Source of the DNA: Symbiodinium sp. CCMP2592
Lineage: Eukaryota > Sar > Dinophyceae > Suessiales > Symbiodiniaceae
Length of the DNA stretch: 64,000 nt
Assembly (NCBI GenBank): GCA_905221615.1
Contig: CAJNDT010004946.1
Span: forward strand, 487,309-551,308
Direction: 5' to 3'
Within the stretch, counting starts at the first letter, position 1. The number at the start of each line of letters is the position of its first letter. Below are positions 11,487-25,681 of the stretch, in pieces. Under the pieces are notes generated by a model. That model ran no database searches. It had not been told where the DNA came from and saw only the letters and a list, made by a program, of their open reading frames with translations. The translations under genes were made by a program, and so were the position numbers.

Positions 11487-13640
11487 CGCGAGCCAGCTGA
11501 CACTTCATTCCATGACAAAGCAGATGGTAAGCCTGACATAACAGACCCACAACCAGTGATCTGCAATCAAAGCGTCCTGACAAGTGGCAGCTTGGCGAAA
11601 GAAGTCGTCGTTGTGACTGCTTCCAGTTCTTGACCTGCCCCAAGCCCAGTACACTGAAAGGGTCGCTCCTCCTGCCAAACTGACGTCATGGCGTCTGTGT
11701 CCTCATGTCCCTCAGTTGCTCAGACGCAGCTTACTAGTGACACTGGGTGGCCCGAGAGTCCTCGAAGACTGCCGGCAACGTCGCTCTTCGAAGACCATGA
11801 GGCCGTCGGTGTCGGAAGAACCAGTGCAAGGACACTTGCCATGCCGAAGACAAGGGTGCAAGTCTGTGGATGCCCTCGAGTCGATTTTTGGGCCTTAAAA
11901 TGTGATCTTCAGAGAAATCCCTTAAGACCTACTTACTAAGTCCATTCATGCATGGGCATGGACATGACCTTCCAACTGCTCCATCTCAAGTCTCGCCAGC
12001 GGCAGTCGATGCAACCACTTGCTGCAAGCTTCAAGTCAAGCGCCGAAAACAATGACAGACAAACACGACCAGCAGCTGAGCAGCCGGCCCGACCTCGTGG
12101 ACGTCTGGGTCTACACCTGACTGAAACGGAAATTCAAGAATCATGCTGGGCATATGTGCCGCTGGAAGCTTGCTGCACCCACCAGCTATTCAAAGGCATC
12201 AAAAGACCGGCGAAACCATCATAGAAAGACTGAGTCCAGAAAGGCTGCAAGCAAGCGGAGAAGAAGTCCAACCCAGACCTGTTAAAATTGACTGATGATC
12301 CCAAGCCTAACACTGGAAGCAAAAGCACAGGGTCGCGAATCCTCGTCGTAGTGGCGAAGAAATGTCCAAGCCAGGCCTGCCGTGTTGCAGGCAAGTTAGC
12401 CGACTGTCGAATGAGTCGCTACTAACCAACTGCTGCCTGGCCGAGAAGCAGGATGTCGACGCTAGACCTTTCGCGGCATAAAACCCAGGAAGCAAAACTC
12501 ACATTTCAACTGCCTTCCAAACACGGCATCTGGCTAGAAGCCGGCAAGACCACGCCAGCAGCCGACCTTTGCACAAGAACCGCCACGGCCATGTCTTTCT
12601 ACCTTTCTAGCCGTTGCGCAAATCGCACAACGTTGATAGGCTGACCACTGCAAAAACTATCACCGAGGCAACTGCTGAGAAAGAGAACTTGAGGCCAAGC
12701 CCATCAGACCTGACACACAATTTAATTTCACTGCAAATGTTCTGCAAATTATGCAGAAGCTGGAATCTTGGCTGGTGCCCGCACCTTCAGTCTGAACTCC
12801 GAGGCCTTTTATGAGACTCAGTCATCTACCCTGCACTGTGACACAGTCACACAATCATCTGCCTGCGGAGTATATCAATAACAGCTGGAGCCAGGACGCA
12901 GAAGACATGATCAGCTGGGGCCCAAACGGCGCTCGAGGAGTTTGGCCTAGAGGGCAGTGGGCCCTATAGCCCGATACTGACCGCCTTGATTAACGTCCTA
13001 CCCTGACACAGAGAACCTTACTGACACGTGTATTATTTAATTTTGTCTTCGGGCACGCATCGGTCTGGGAGCCAGGAACCAATTTCTCAGACACTGCCAT
13101 ACAAAGATCGTGCGACGCCTTGCCGAAACGACGCCCGGTCCAAGCCTCATCAGAATCGAGACCATCGACGCGGCTGTACACCAAATTAACTGTAACTGTA
13201 CCGTGTCTCAGGCAACTAAATTAGACCATTGCCACCAGCGACCTGTCTTGCTTTGATCGAGCATGCGAGACCTAGACCCAGAAAAAAGCAAGAAGTGGAG
13301 CTCTTAAGCCCAATATGGGGCCCACCAGGGTTGTTCCAACAACCGGGCCACTATTCTCCCAGGTGCAGCCCCAAGCTTGTCGTTGATATGGAGTTTGGAC
13401 GCACTGCTGCTTTTATTGGCTCTGTCGGGTCGAAGTCGATGACCAAAGCCAGCTCGGAGGACATGACTGCAGGCAACGCGCACAAAGAGCATGTAATGCA
13501 AGCTTCAGACTCCGTGTATAATTTATACAAGAAGTCTCAAGTCGCATTACATGCTCTCAAACCCTGTTTCAGCAGGGCAAAGACAATGCATCATGTCGAA
13601 AATTGGATTGCGCATCTCCCTCTGGCCAGCCCTTGACTTG

Positions 13641-13899
<259 letters not shown>

Positions 13900-14843
13900 C
13901 GAAGTAAGCAGTAGTAGTTAAGTCAAGTCCTTGAGTCCTGTCTATGACACCCTGATTCATCTAGGTCTGCCGAGTTGAGCCAGTTTTGCTGCAGTCGGTG
14001 TGCCCCGTCACTGGACCTGCTCACCAAGACCATGAAACCCGTGAGATGGTTCCCTGCTGTGCGTTCCGGCTGCTGCTTGTGGCATGTGGGAGCTCTACTT
14101 TCATTCATGGTTTCTGTGTCACAGCGGCCCTGCTGATGCAATCATCGGTTTAATCATGTGACACCTGGCAACGCGCATAGCCACTGATCATATGCCAAGT
14201 TCAAGACCTTCCATGGAACACACGTCCTCTAAACTCCCGTCGGGCTTCTACGAACACAGCTTCTGTCAGTGGTGCCCCAGCCTCCAAAAGCCCAGACAGG
14301 AAACCAACTTCAATCCAAGGTGTAGAATCAGAAGGACAGATGCCACCTGACTTAATCAATTAAAGGCGGACAGCGAACAGCCACGAACCAAGCCTGCCAG
14401 GACTTGTCATTTGAAGCCGTGCGCGGCAGGCACCTGCACACGAGCCAATAGATTTCGTGCGACGAAACTGCATCGTAGATGTTGGAAGTCAATGATTCAT
14501 GCAGCGGTTGCAAAGTTTCGGGGGTCCCTGGGGTTTCTGCCTGGGGGATAAGAGTTACTTAAGATACGACATGACAGGAGTTCCACTGTGATCACGGCAG
14601 TCATACACAAAGTCATCTTCCAAAACAAGCTACGGGGCCATGCTGACCCCTCAATTTTGTTAGTGTTGCCGCTAGATGCTGCTTGTTGGGGTCAGAGGCA
14701 TGAAGCACTTTTTGTCGGTGCTGCAACACGGCCCTGCATCACCTGCTTGTGACCTGAATCCAGTGGAATTAGCGTTGTCATCACTTGATCTTGGAAACCA
14801 AGACTCGGTCCTAGACCTAAACTCTCTGCCTTCCGACACCAGC

Positions 14844-17800
14844 TCACTCTGGATTCAAGTATTTCCCACAGCGGACAGACTTAGACTTGGTGACACGCAT
14901 ATGGCGAATCAACCCCGGGATATCGGCGAAGCTTGAAAGCTTCATGTGCTTAGACCGAGACTTGCTCGGGGGCTTCTCATCCACGATGCTCCACTTACTG
15001 CCGCTCACTTCCGTCAAGAGCCGCAGTAGCTTGGTGTAGTTCTCGCGCTTCTGAACGAAGTCTGGGGCCAACTCCAGTGCAAGCTGAGACTTGATAGCTG
15101 ATTCGTGCTCTGTGCAGTGGCTGGCGAGTGCCCTGAAGTCCCCAGCGCTTTCCGTCCAGGAGTTCTTGGAGACCATTGGGAGACCCAGACCGAAGCCCAC
15201 CAGCAGCCCTTTGATCACTTCGGACTTCATCTCTTGCCTTGTAGAGCAAAGATGACTCATGGCAAGAAGAACTTAAACTGTTTCCTAAGTTCTCAAACGA
15301 GATATGCCCGTTGAACGGATTCCAAACACCGACCACTACTACCTGAAACCTCACAGTGGCAGAAACTACTGAGGCACAAGCCCGATGAAGTTCAACTGGA
15401 TCTCATCATCGATGATTATCACATCGGTGGCTTTGGCCAGATCGAGGAGAGACGTCATGCTGAGACCGTCTGTCCTGCACATCTTGCATCGTGGAAAGGA
15501 TGTGGCGGAGGTCAGACACCTCAGCCAGCCCCCGGGTCTAATAGTTATTCGTCGCATGTTACGACTTGCCACTGTGCTGTCACTGCACTAAGCTCTGCAC
15601 AAGTCCATGGCCGAGATCCGTCGTGTGTCGAAGACCAAAACGCGGTGGTGGGGTGGTTTGAAGATAGCCCCGGGACGATGTTCCCCTGTCAGGGTGGCCG
15701 AGGGATTTGCTGTCAATTCTCATTGATAGTAAGGACTAAAAGTCTTAGGAAGTCATGTCAATAAAGCCCGCCTACGGGATACGGCTCAGATCCGTCGATC
15801 TTGGCCCTCCTGACATCCAGATGCTTCTCCTTGATCGTGGCAGACCGCTCGTGAAACACCTTCATGGATTCATTCTGCTTGTAGATCTCAGAGTCCTCGA
15901 GACACCCGGCGGCCTTCCAAGCCAGCTTGGACCGCTTTGCTCCGAAAAGTTGTCTGGAGTCCACCCCAAGACCTTGGCTCAATTTGCTTCGAGCCCGCTT
16001 CTGAGCAGCAATCAAGGACGACTCCGTTCCTTCGCGGGGACCTCGCCGAAGACCACAGTCCTGTCTTCTCTTGTAAACATGAAACCTGCGGCCGTGGTGG
16101 TGAATCCAAAGTTCTGCCAGGCGTTTGGAGAACGCATTGAGTTCCAGCAGTGGGGACCCAGACCCAGATCCAGGCACAGCTAAGGCCACCTGAACCTTCT
16201 TGGAAAGCTGAAGAAGACCTGGACCTTGCTCTGGGAAAGTCCTTCGGCAGACCTCTGCCTCGTCCTGTGGTCCATCCAGTCGCAGCTCCAAGGCAGCTTC
16301 AATATCTTGGGATTCAGACTGGCTTGCCCCGCAGTGGGATTCGACAAAGCGGCGAAGCTCCGAAAAGTTGCGCTCCAGTGTGCAGGATGAGACTTCCAAG
16401 GACAGGTAGAAAGACAGCAGCACGTTCAAGACCGTCCAGTTTTTGTCCATCACTGTAGCCCAAATGCCGCGATTGTCGTTGCCGATCTCCTTGTCCGTGT
16501 GCTTCGAACAGAGGTAAGACCTCGAGCCATCAATGTTGTGGTGTTGATGTTTCTTCAGGTTTAAGCCTAGGCCTATTCACCCTCGCTCCGTAGAGTTTGG
16601 ACAAGACAAGTCAAGGAAACCCATGATGTCATGGAGACCCAATGTGACATTCTTAGGGCCGGGCGCAGCGTCTCTGTACTGCTGAATACCAACAGTTTGC
16701 TGGTCGTGGTCCATGCCCAAGTCCTTCAACCAGAGACGGACCAAGACCTCCAAATTGACCTTCCCCACGGTGCTGGACTTCCGCCACAAGACCAAGTCCA
16801 AGGCCCTGAGTGTCATCTTCATCTCCTGGTCTGGGAGCTCTGCTGCCACTCGGCCAAGAAAGGCCTGTGTGGTCACCTGAAAGCTAGAGACCGTTTCCTG
16901 GACCTCTGGCATGCGACCGGACCCGGAAGGCCAAACGTTGTAGACCTTGCCATTGACCTGGATTTCCGGTGTCTGCATGGCATGCTTCGCGGCCAAGACC
17001 ACACCTTATCTGTGCGAATGATTGTTACACACAGGGTACAGAAATGACACAATATAGTCTCGAAGTTGCTCTGTAAGCCTACAGGTTATGCTGTGTATCT
17101 TTTATTTTGATGCGTCCGGGCACTGGACTGCTCTTCATCTGGGACGTCCTGTAACTCGTCAAAGATGCGAGCTTCCAAAAACAAGCTGGTAATCTTGGCT
17201 TTGAAGGCAGCGATGCGGCGATGGACCGTGGCCACGTCGAAGTCCTTTTCCCACTCACGCAAGAAGCCCGTGACCTCACTGCCAAAGTCGGCCGCCAAGC
17301 CCAAGGCGATCAAAAGACCGGGCCGCATGCCGGCCAGAAGCTTGTGACACTTCGCACGCAGCTGAACACCTGTACGCTGGTCTGCGGCAGTCATTGCCAT
17401 GAGCAGCGCTATCGGCGTCAGGAGGTAGATGAAGCGGCCTCGTTTGCACCACAAGAACTAACGACAAATGAATTGAACACATCTCCCCTCTACCCCACCT
17501 TAAAGTTTAAAGCAGTCTCATGCCGCCGCGAAACGCAAAGGACAGGCTGCACTTTCCCATCTCTGCGGAGCCCAACAGAAGTGTCGTAGGTTAGACCGCA
17601 AAATGTTGTGGATAGCCCCATCCTTCTCCAAGACCGACCTATTCAAAGTCATCAGCCTGGCCCTCCATTCGTGCGAATGTTGAAGGGCAGGGAACAAGGA
17701 GCCTGCAGACAGACCAGGGAGAGCTTCATTTCGAAACACATGCTACTCCTAAGACAATTAAGACCTGATTCTGTTTAGACAGCCCGGCCGTCCCCACTGT

Positions 17801-19734
17801 TGATGAGACCCCACAGCTCCTCCTGCTTCGGGTCGGCCGCTAGAGGGGGCTGGTAGGAACACCGTAGCATGTGCGCCATGTCTCGAGACAGCAGTACTAT
17901 CTTCGGATAGTACCGAGACCTTAAGACCCTGCCGACCTTCTGGACGTACGGACATCCGTCCGCGCAGAAGCTGCGGACGTTGTTGCGGAAGACCTGCATG
18001 AGTCCTTCGTCCGGTTGGTCTGAACCCATTGGTGTGCAAAAGACCTCCACCAGATGATGAACCGTCGCAGCCGCAGACACGCTTTTGTCCTCCTCCCACT
18101 TCTCCGGGTTGTCCAGCAACAGCTTGCTGCTGTGCATGCATCCAACGATGCCACCAAAGACCTGCCCATCAGCCGTACAGCACTTGAAGCGCAGCAGCCT
18201 GTAGGGGGAGAAGCCCTTGTCGTCCAGAGACAAGCAGATAGACCTGGCCTGCTGTAGCTGCTGGCGTTTTTTCTCCCTGACACACTCCCGCAGAATCAGA
18301 CGCATCTGGGCGATGGCACGCTGCTCGACCTCCTTGACCTGCAGTCTGTTCGAAGAAATGAATTGCTGAGTCAATGAAGACCTGGTTGACCCGCGGGAAG
18401 ACAAGTTGACCCGGACCGTGTCAGACCATACCGACAGCCAGTCGCTGGGTTGTGGAACAGACCCTTTCAGCAGGTCCAAGTCTGAATCGCAGCTGGGCGT
18501 AGCGAAGACCTGGGCCTGTGCAGGAAGACGAAACAGCCTCCATGCGGCCATGTGTTGGTCGCTCTGGCTGTGCTTCTTGAATGCACACGTTTGCATGCTG
18601 GCAATGCCGTCAATCTCGAAACGGCTCCATTTTGTGCTGTAGCTGCGCCTCATTTTTGCAGAGCCCTTGTCCAGCTGTAGACGAAGAACCATCTGCGCAC
18701 AAAGTACACATCCAAGACCCCACTTTGGACGGCAGCGCTCCTCCAGCCAGACCGTACGAGACCCGTTCTCAGAATGAGAGCCGACCGACATTTGCCATGT
18801 CTTGCCACGAATACGAAACTTCTGCATTGCAGTCATTCCATCTTCGTCCTGGCGAGCTGCTTTCTTTCGGGGTACCTCAGAGACTGAGACCGAAACCTTC
18901 GGCCCAGACGTGGCTGCCCGAAGATCTGCAGCACGATGCCGGCGTGGCCTGTCCTTTAGCACGACACTGTCAGACAGTTTTTCTCGAGGTCGAACCACCA
19001 TGGCTCGACCTAATCGCCGAAGTCCTCTAAGCCCATGAAAAAAACTTTGAAAACCTCCTCAGTCTCGCCCTAGTCCGCCGGCCTCGCCCGATCCCCTGAA
19101 ACGAGGCCTCCTCCGAACCACAGCAGCAGCAAAGGAAGACAAGAGACCATGCTGCATGCTTTGAGAGACCATGCACTCAACGTTCTCCCAGATGTCATGT
19201 CTGAAAGTAGGTGCGCCAGCCGGTCCTTTACTTTTCCCCCTTTGGTCGGCGGCCACTGCAACAGACCAAGACTAATTAAATCAGACCAAGACCAAAATCA
19301 GACCAAGACCTGGAGTCCTGGTGTGAGTCCTGGTGAGAGACCAAGACAAAGTCCTGGACGGACCAAGACAAAGTCCTGGACAGAGTCTAATTATCGCCGT
19401 CTCAGCCTGATAGTAAGTCCTCCTCGGGCTCCACTTCCACTTGGAATATCTTCTCCAAGACCTTCTGCACCCACTTGACCTCGAAGGATTTTGACCTAGA
19501 CGCGAGAGACCCACTGGGGTACCACCTCTGGAGACAGGACTGAGTCCTGTACAAGTATCGCTCCAAAAACTCTGGAAATGGCTCGCCAGGCAGCTCTTCC
19601 CGAAGACTGGTGGTGTAAGCTGTCCACCAAATAACCGTCATCTGACGGATCATTTTTGGCGGAAGACCGACCCGTCCTTTGATCAGGAGCATCTCTAGGT
19701 CGTCACGACCCCCTTCGAAAGACACGGCCATGAC
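14844..19734 (-). CDS. hAT-like transposase-derived protein, many exons
   Basis: Minus-strand exon blocks with protein-like composition: 19734 to about 19415 (acceptor CTGCAG|GTC), about 19255-19065, about 19020-17775, about 17740-17590, about 17454-17090, about 17002-16577, about 16453-15758, small pieces near 15650-15400, and about 15260-14850. The large exon carries a CxxC (GLGCVLCAQM) followed about 50 residues later by HxxxxxH (KKHSQSDQH), like a BED/TTF-type finger, and later SRDMAHMLRC, resembling the DxAH motif of hAT catalytic cores. The 16.4-kb exon has SSCTLERNFSELRRF, resembling the hAT C-terminal dimerisation motif. hAT assignment rests on these motifs only. The intron-rich structure, with no terminal repeats found, suggests a domesticated or host-propagated family rather than a live transposon. 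Exon 19.4-19.7 kb could belong to a separate upstream gene. Confidence 0.5.
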
Positions 19735-19923
19735 CTGCAGGCGCTTGTTCAGCGATAAGACCTGGCCTTGGCTGTAAGACCTGGCCTTGGCTACAAGACC
19801 TGGCCTTGGCTATAAGACCTGGCCTTGGCTGAAGAGGCGGCTGCAGACATCATGTTGAAGTGTTTGCGGGATATCCCGTGTGTCTTGCCCCTACCAGCAC
19901 AACAACTACTAGACAACAGAAAC

Positions 19924-20041
19924 AGCTACTACGAATACCACCACTACTACGAATACCACCACTACTACTACGACTACTACTACTGCTGCTACTGCTACTG
20001 CTACTGCTACTGCTACTGCTGCTACTACTACTACTACTACG

Positions 20042-20078
<37 letters not shown>

Positions 20079-20117
20079 CTACTACTACTACTCCTACTGC
20101 TGCTGCTGCTACTGCTA
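19924..20117. repeat. (CTA/CTG)n microsatellite
   Basis: TAC/TGC trinucleotides with a TCC interruption. The counterpart at 27000-27169 is 24 bp shorter. Poly-Tyr, poly-Leu and poly-Ser frames across it are artefacts. Confidence 0.95.
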
Positions 20118-20535
20118 CTCAATCAATGTGTTCACAGTCACATACTGCTACCACTACCGCTACCAAAACCAGAAAAGGAGCCGGAAAGCCAGTACGAAGA
20201 CTATCAGTCTATCAGTAAGTGACCGAGTATTACCTATAAGTACTACCACTACTATACCTCCTCCTCCTCCTCCTCCTCGTATATACTAGTAACTACTGCA
20301 ACTACTAGTATTACTGCTATTTACTGCTACTGCTACTACGATTGTGCATGACAACAACAACAACATCAAATACTGCCACTAATACTAATATTTCAGTACC
20401 ATTTTTTCTACCGCTGCTATGATTACTTCTACCTTAGTGCACCTACTACTAAATACTACTATTCCTAATACTGCCAGTAATACAATTACTGGTACTCTTG
20501 CTTCCTGCTACACGAGGACTACTACTACTGTGCAG

Positions 20536-21069
20536 ACCAAAATAAAAAGACCCCAAGACCTTTGCCGTGAATCCCAAACCCCGCATATCCAACGACCTGC
20601 GAAGAAGTTCAGACCTTCTGAAAGAACAAGCACAACCTTCCTAAACCCAAAGACCTGTGAACAAATCCAAAGCGGCTCCTAAGGACAGACATGACATGAA
20701 CCTGGGATTGCTCACGAAACGAAGTCAATGATATGTTGAAGGTTGTTGTGGAAAGTTCGTTTGGTGACATCCCTCGAACATAGACAGCTATTGGCGAGTT
20801 GAGACCCACAGACCCTTTCAAACATATACAGCTATTGGCGAGTTGAGACCCACAGACCCTTTCAAACCTTTACAACTATTGGCGAGTTGAGACCCACAGA
20901 CCCTTTCAAACATATACAACTATTGGCGAGTTGAGACCCACAGACCCTTTCAAGCATATACAACTATTGGCGAGTTGAGACCCACAGACCCTTTCAAACA
21001 TATACAACTATTGGCGAGTTGTTGAAACCCACAGAGACCCCATGAAATAAAAAATGTTCCAAAGGTCTA
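20536..21069. repeat. Dispersed minisatellite element (copy B)
   Basis: Six 44-bp units starting at 20791, 20835, 20879, 20923, 20967 and 21011. A ~140-bp left flank rich in AGACC (20536-20690) is shared with the copy at 51.9 kb. The final unit has the variant GAGTTGTTGA and leads into an A-rich tail (AAATAAAAAATGTTC), as in every copy. Confidence 0.92.
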
Positions 21070-22358
21070 CTGTTACTACTACTGACCATGACGAGGACTA
21101 CTAACTACGACTGCTTTAATTTCTTACTGCTACCTGGACGCCTACTACTGCTACTGCTGACTACGAATTTCCAAAACGAACAAGACACTTGCTGGCCTGG
21201 GTCCAGACCTCCCGGCAAAGAAGCTCACTGTTCTGGTTGCAGACCTCGGCTTTGGTGCTGATGCATTGCCTGCCTCCCTTCAATAATAATAATGTCTTGC
21301 AAATGTCAATCTAGACTGAGACCTCAGGTTCGATCCTTGACCGGAATGGACCCCACGACAAGAACGACTGTGTATGTATTACATATTATTATATATATAT
21401 ATACATATATGTATTAAATAAGTTATATATCTGCATATGTACGTATATACTTTTTATTTATTATCAAACCAAAGGCAAGCAGCTGCGCCTGCCCCGGCAC
21501 GACATTGGCCAGTGACATTCTGACCTGGGCAACATGGCAGTCAGAGACTCAGACCCGTGAGCTCTTGGATCGAATAGGAAAATGCATACAATCGCAAAGC
21601 ATACGTTGTTTTGCATGGGTCCTTCTCACTGGTCCATCAGACAATCGAATGAAGCTGTCAGTCTGCAGCGTGGTCCACCGAGACAGTCTGATAGCGCCCT
21701 AAGCCATTCCAATTAATATTATGCTTCAGCCCAGACCTGTCGCAGACATGTGCTTGGCCAGTGGTACCGTGCTGCTAAAGGAAAACTGAGGACTGTGTCC
21801 CAGTGGCACGCCAATCTTAGACCCAGCCTCGGTCCACCCGAGCAGGCTAGCGACGGATGCACACACTAGAAGGACCAAAAGATTGGAAAGCCCAAATGGC
21901 CAAAAGCTATCAATAATTGATGTCTCTGCCAGGTGGACCAGTCATTAAAAAGAGAACTTTGAGGAGACCAGACCTCCAGGGCTGCTCGTACATCGGTGCC
22001 CTCGGTGGCACACATCAAAATTTGCCTTGCAGACCAAAGACCACGAAGCAAGTTGCAAACACCGAAAGTGGATTGAAGTATAGTGTTTAAACATTGAAAG
22101 CCCAAATGATGGCCCGAAGCTATGAATCATTCTGCTGGGGGTGGCCCGGTCCGACAAGACCATGACCCTGCAGAGACCAGAGTCCAGAGGCTAGAACGAG
22201 CACATGCGGCACACTTCCCGGCTGAGCAGTTAGATCTTGGGATAGCATCAAGACCTAAGACCTCACTCCGGCGGCGTGGCCGGATTAGCCTGATTCTTCC
22301 CAGACGAGACCGGGTTGGCCTCCGTCGGGAAATGGCTGTTGAGGAGACCTGCAAGGTC

Positions 22359-25300
22359 CTCCTGCCAGAGAGGGTGCTCTTTGCAACAGATGTGGCGGAT
22401 GGCTTCTCGATCCGACAGTCTCTCAAGAAACTCCGTGTGCTGATCAGACAATGTTAGACCATGATACCTGATGTTTCTCGAGAGACAGGCCGCCTAGGGC
22501 CGACGAAGGAGACAGGTCACAGACCATGGCGATCTGGTAATTGTCCAAGATGGCCTCGTAAAGCCCAGAGCACTTCGTCTCAGACCAGAACATCGGAACG
22601 TTCTCGCCGAAAGACCAGTCCTTGGGCCACCTGGGTTGCAAAGAAAGGAACACCAAAAGACTCGGGAGACCTTCCCCTTTCAGACCTCATCTCTCCTGTG
22701 ATTCAGGCTGCCAGGTGACTTGTCTTCGTCCCTAGGCAAGTCCAAGCCCAAGACTTTGGCCTTGACCTTGAAGGGGACTCGCGGGAGCCCCTCAGTCTCG
22801 GGGTACGGCACCTTGACATACGACGTGTAGGCCGTGCTGTCCTCGCCCTGGATCCTGTAGTCGTCCTGGGGCAAGTTAGTAGTAATTAAATATCATAATT
22901 TAACCGAAGTAAGCTCAAACTCAACCGCAGCCCCATCCGGGTCCTCGCGGGCCTGAGACTGAAGACGGATCCGCTGTGGGCCCAAGATCATCACCGCGAT
23001 TTCGTGGTTTTTCTGAGACCCGAAGACTCGTCTGGAATGTGTCTTGTGGAACTTTCCGGAATAGGTGATAGACAACTCGACCGTCTCCTTCGAGTCCGTG
23101 GTGTCCTCAATCCTGGGTATCTCAGACCAGGATCAGAATGCATTACATAACTACGAACTCCCAAGCACAAGCTGAAACATCAAGCCCTGACGGGGCCTGG
23201 AGAACTGACCCTTGTGAAAGTCACTGCCCTCACAACATCCCAGACCTCAAAGCCCTGGATGATATTTTTTCGTTGGTTTCACCTCCTAGAATGTGTCGTA
23301 CAAACTTCCCCTTCAAAAGGCAGCCCCAACTACTGTGTTAAGTTCAAAACAGGAACAATCCTGCTTGCATGTTGTAAACATAGTATCAAAGGACCAACTA
23401 ATACCAGGAGGCCAAAAGAAATGCCTTAGCCTTAATATATTCTGATTCTCCGAGGGACAACCTGCGGACGTCGCGAGACCTTCCGTCAAAGACCAGACTC
23501 ATCTTGTTGCCCGAGACCTCACTTACAAAGGCCAGCTTGTCCTTGAAAAGGTCCAACATGGGGGAGGCCTTACACTTCGCCGGTCCAGACCAGCCCTTTT
23601 CGCCCTCGAAGCAGAGGTCCGCAGCAAGATGGAAGAGCATAAACTTTTTGTTCATCTCCCCAGTGAAGGAGACACAAGGCGACGCTTTGTAGGCTGCATC
23701 CAGGGAAGACCGTTTCCAGTTCGTCAAAGACGAGTAAGAGACCAGACTCTTCCGGACTGTGCTGGCCCTGCTCCAGACCTCCTGGTCAGATTTTTAAAAA
23801 ACTACTTAAAGATAACAGCCAAACAAAACTGCTCACATGCTGACGCACTAATTCCACACTCCTCGCGCTCTTGCTTCTTGAACATCTTCCTGAGATCGGC
23901 ATCCTGCTCTGTGTCGTGCCCGATCTCCATCAGCTGCTGCCAGCTCATGGCTGGCGCTGGGGTGTCGCTTGCGACCTGTTCAAAGACCTTCATGGCCTCA
24001 CGCAGTTCCTTGGCCACCTCCAAGTCCCCAGAGACCAATGCCTTGCTGATGTCGCTCTCAAGAGACAACTTTCTGAGGCTGCCTAGGTTGGAGGCTCTCT
24101 TCAATTCAAGTTGACAATGAACACAAACAATCCTGAGATTATCGTCATAAAAATGCCCGACTCAGTTGCTCATCAGCTGGCCGTCTGCCAGCGAAAAGGC
24201 CCAGTCCACCAAGGGGTCGAAGTTGGCCTTCTGTCCGGTGTATGTGACGTCTTTCAGCGATTCCTTGACCCGGTCCAAAGTCATGTGGGAGGCCTCGTCA
24301 TAGGTAGTGGCCGGTGGGTCCTGAACAACTCAAAACCAACAATGAGGAAGACTGTCCTGCCTATCTGTCATAACATGAACTCGTTTTCACATGTAGCAGC
24401 CAGCCCTGAGCTCTGCACGCTTGCGAAAGACAAGTCCAGCTCCAAGCGGAACTTCTGCGGGTCCAGCAGTCTGCTCAAAGCCTCCTTGACCGATTTGGGG
24501 CAATCGTCCAGAAGCCCCAGACTCTGGTTCGCATTGAAAGCAACGCTAATCTGGGTCAGACAAAGCGAGACGATCGGCACATCATCCGCATTGGTGATGT
24601 TTTGTGCGTCCTTGCCCTCCTTGCCAGTGAGACCTTCGCCCGTTAGCTGGGAGGTCTTCAGGATCTCCAAGTCCAAGGCATTCGCGATCTGCGACAAGAC
24701 CAGACTCAAGATATTGGCGGTGTTCTCCCCGGGAAGTCGGCTCGACGTGAGTCGGCTGATCATCAAAATGATCTTGTAGAGTTTGCCAACCTGCTCGGTC
24801 AAGACCGACGTCCCATACTTGGAAGACAGGTAGACCAGGGTTTGCCGTGCCTCTGGCGACATGTGCCGCTGAATGGATTCGGCTGCCACCAAGACATTCT
24901 TGTTGATTGCCCTGCCCTGGAACAAGACCCCGTCCTTCTTGAGACGGTCCAAGACATCCTGCTGTTTCTGCACTTTGTAAGACTTTGTCAAGACCACCAG
25001 CCTCTCGCAGAAAGCCATCAAGCTGTCGTTGCTGGCCTGCAAATTTCTCAGCGCTTCAGAGGAAGCAATGCATAGACGAGCAAGCTGGCCGTCCGAGTCC
25101 ACCAGATGTATCTGAATGGTGGCTGTGAGACCGGCCTGCCAGAGACGAAGCAATCGATCATCAGCGCTTTCCTGGAGGGCCTCGTAGACCGAAAGCCACC
25201 AGGCATAGAGTGGCAAGTGGCCGCTGATGAGAGACAAACTCTGTGGAAAGTCCTTGACCTTGCCCAGCAATGGGTCAATGACCGAGACCATGCACTGAAT

Positions 25301-25681
25301 CACATTCGGGTACAAGATGCGCCCATCGTGGTAGACATCACTGGCCTGAAACAGACTTTGCGCCTCGACCATCTGCGAATACGTGAAGTCCGAGGGCGTG
25401 ATCACAGACCCATACTCCTGGGATTTGCCTTCCGGTGGAGCCGGAAAAGGAGACATCCACAAAATGGAGCCACCGGCCTCGTAGACCTTGGACCTCTGAA
25501 GGCTCCGAACACAGTTGCCACCGTTAAACATCTCCTTGTAAGAGTGGACCCTGGCCTTCTTTTGAGGGGATTCGCCCTGGCTGGCTGCTGGCAAAGTCAG
25601 CGGTGGAGCATGGCAGATGTCAGAGACCGTGCTCTTCAGCAAGTCCTTCTCAACCAGCCATGTCCTCAGACGGATCTTGAC
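22359..25681 (-). CDS. Unrecognised multi-exon gene with methyltransferase-like C-terminal exon (left copy, frameshifted)
   Basis: Exons on the minus strand: 25681 to about 24400 (acceptor CTGCAG|GTC; ~430 aa, no known domain), 24320 to about 24176, about 24098-23860, 23781-23431, about 23112-22926, 22865 to about 22725 and 22630-22359. Donors include GT (GCG|GTTGAG) and GC (AAG|GCTAAG); acceptors are mostly AG|G. The last exon contains VCDLSPSSALTAACL followed by NIRYHGLTLSDQHTEFL, which resembles the glycine-loop and second strand of a SAM-dependent Rossmann fold but with Ser for the usual Gly; this is inference from pattern only. In this copy a 2-bp deletion at about 22494 breaks that exon, while the right copy keeps it open, so the break may be an assembly error near a contig end. 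The 5' and 3' ends are undetermined. Confidence 0.6.

Noticed and set aside
19825-20289. 154-codon frame rich in Tyr/Cys, with Leu- and Ser-rich overlapping frames
   Set aside because: All three arise from the CTA/CTG repeat; frames on both strands are open only because of the repeat.
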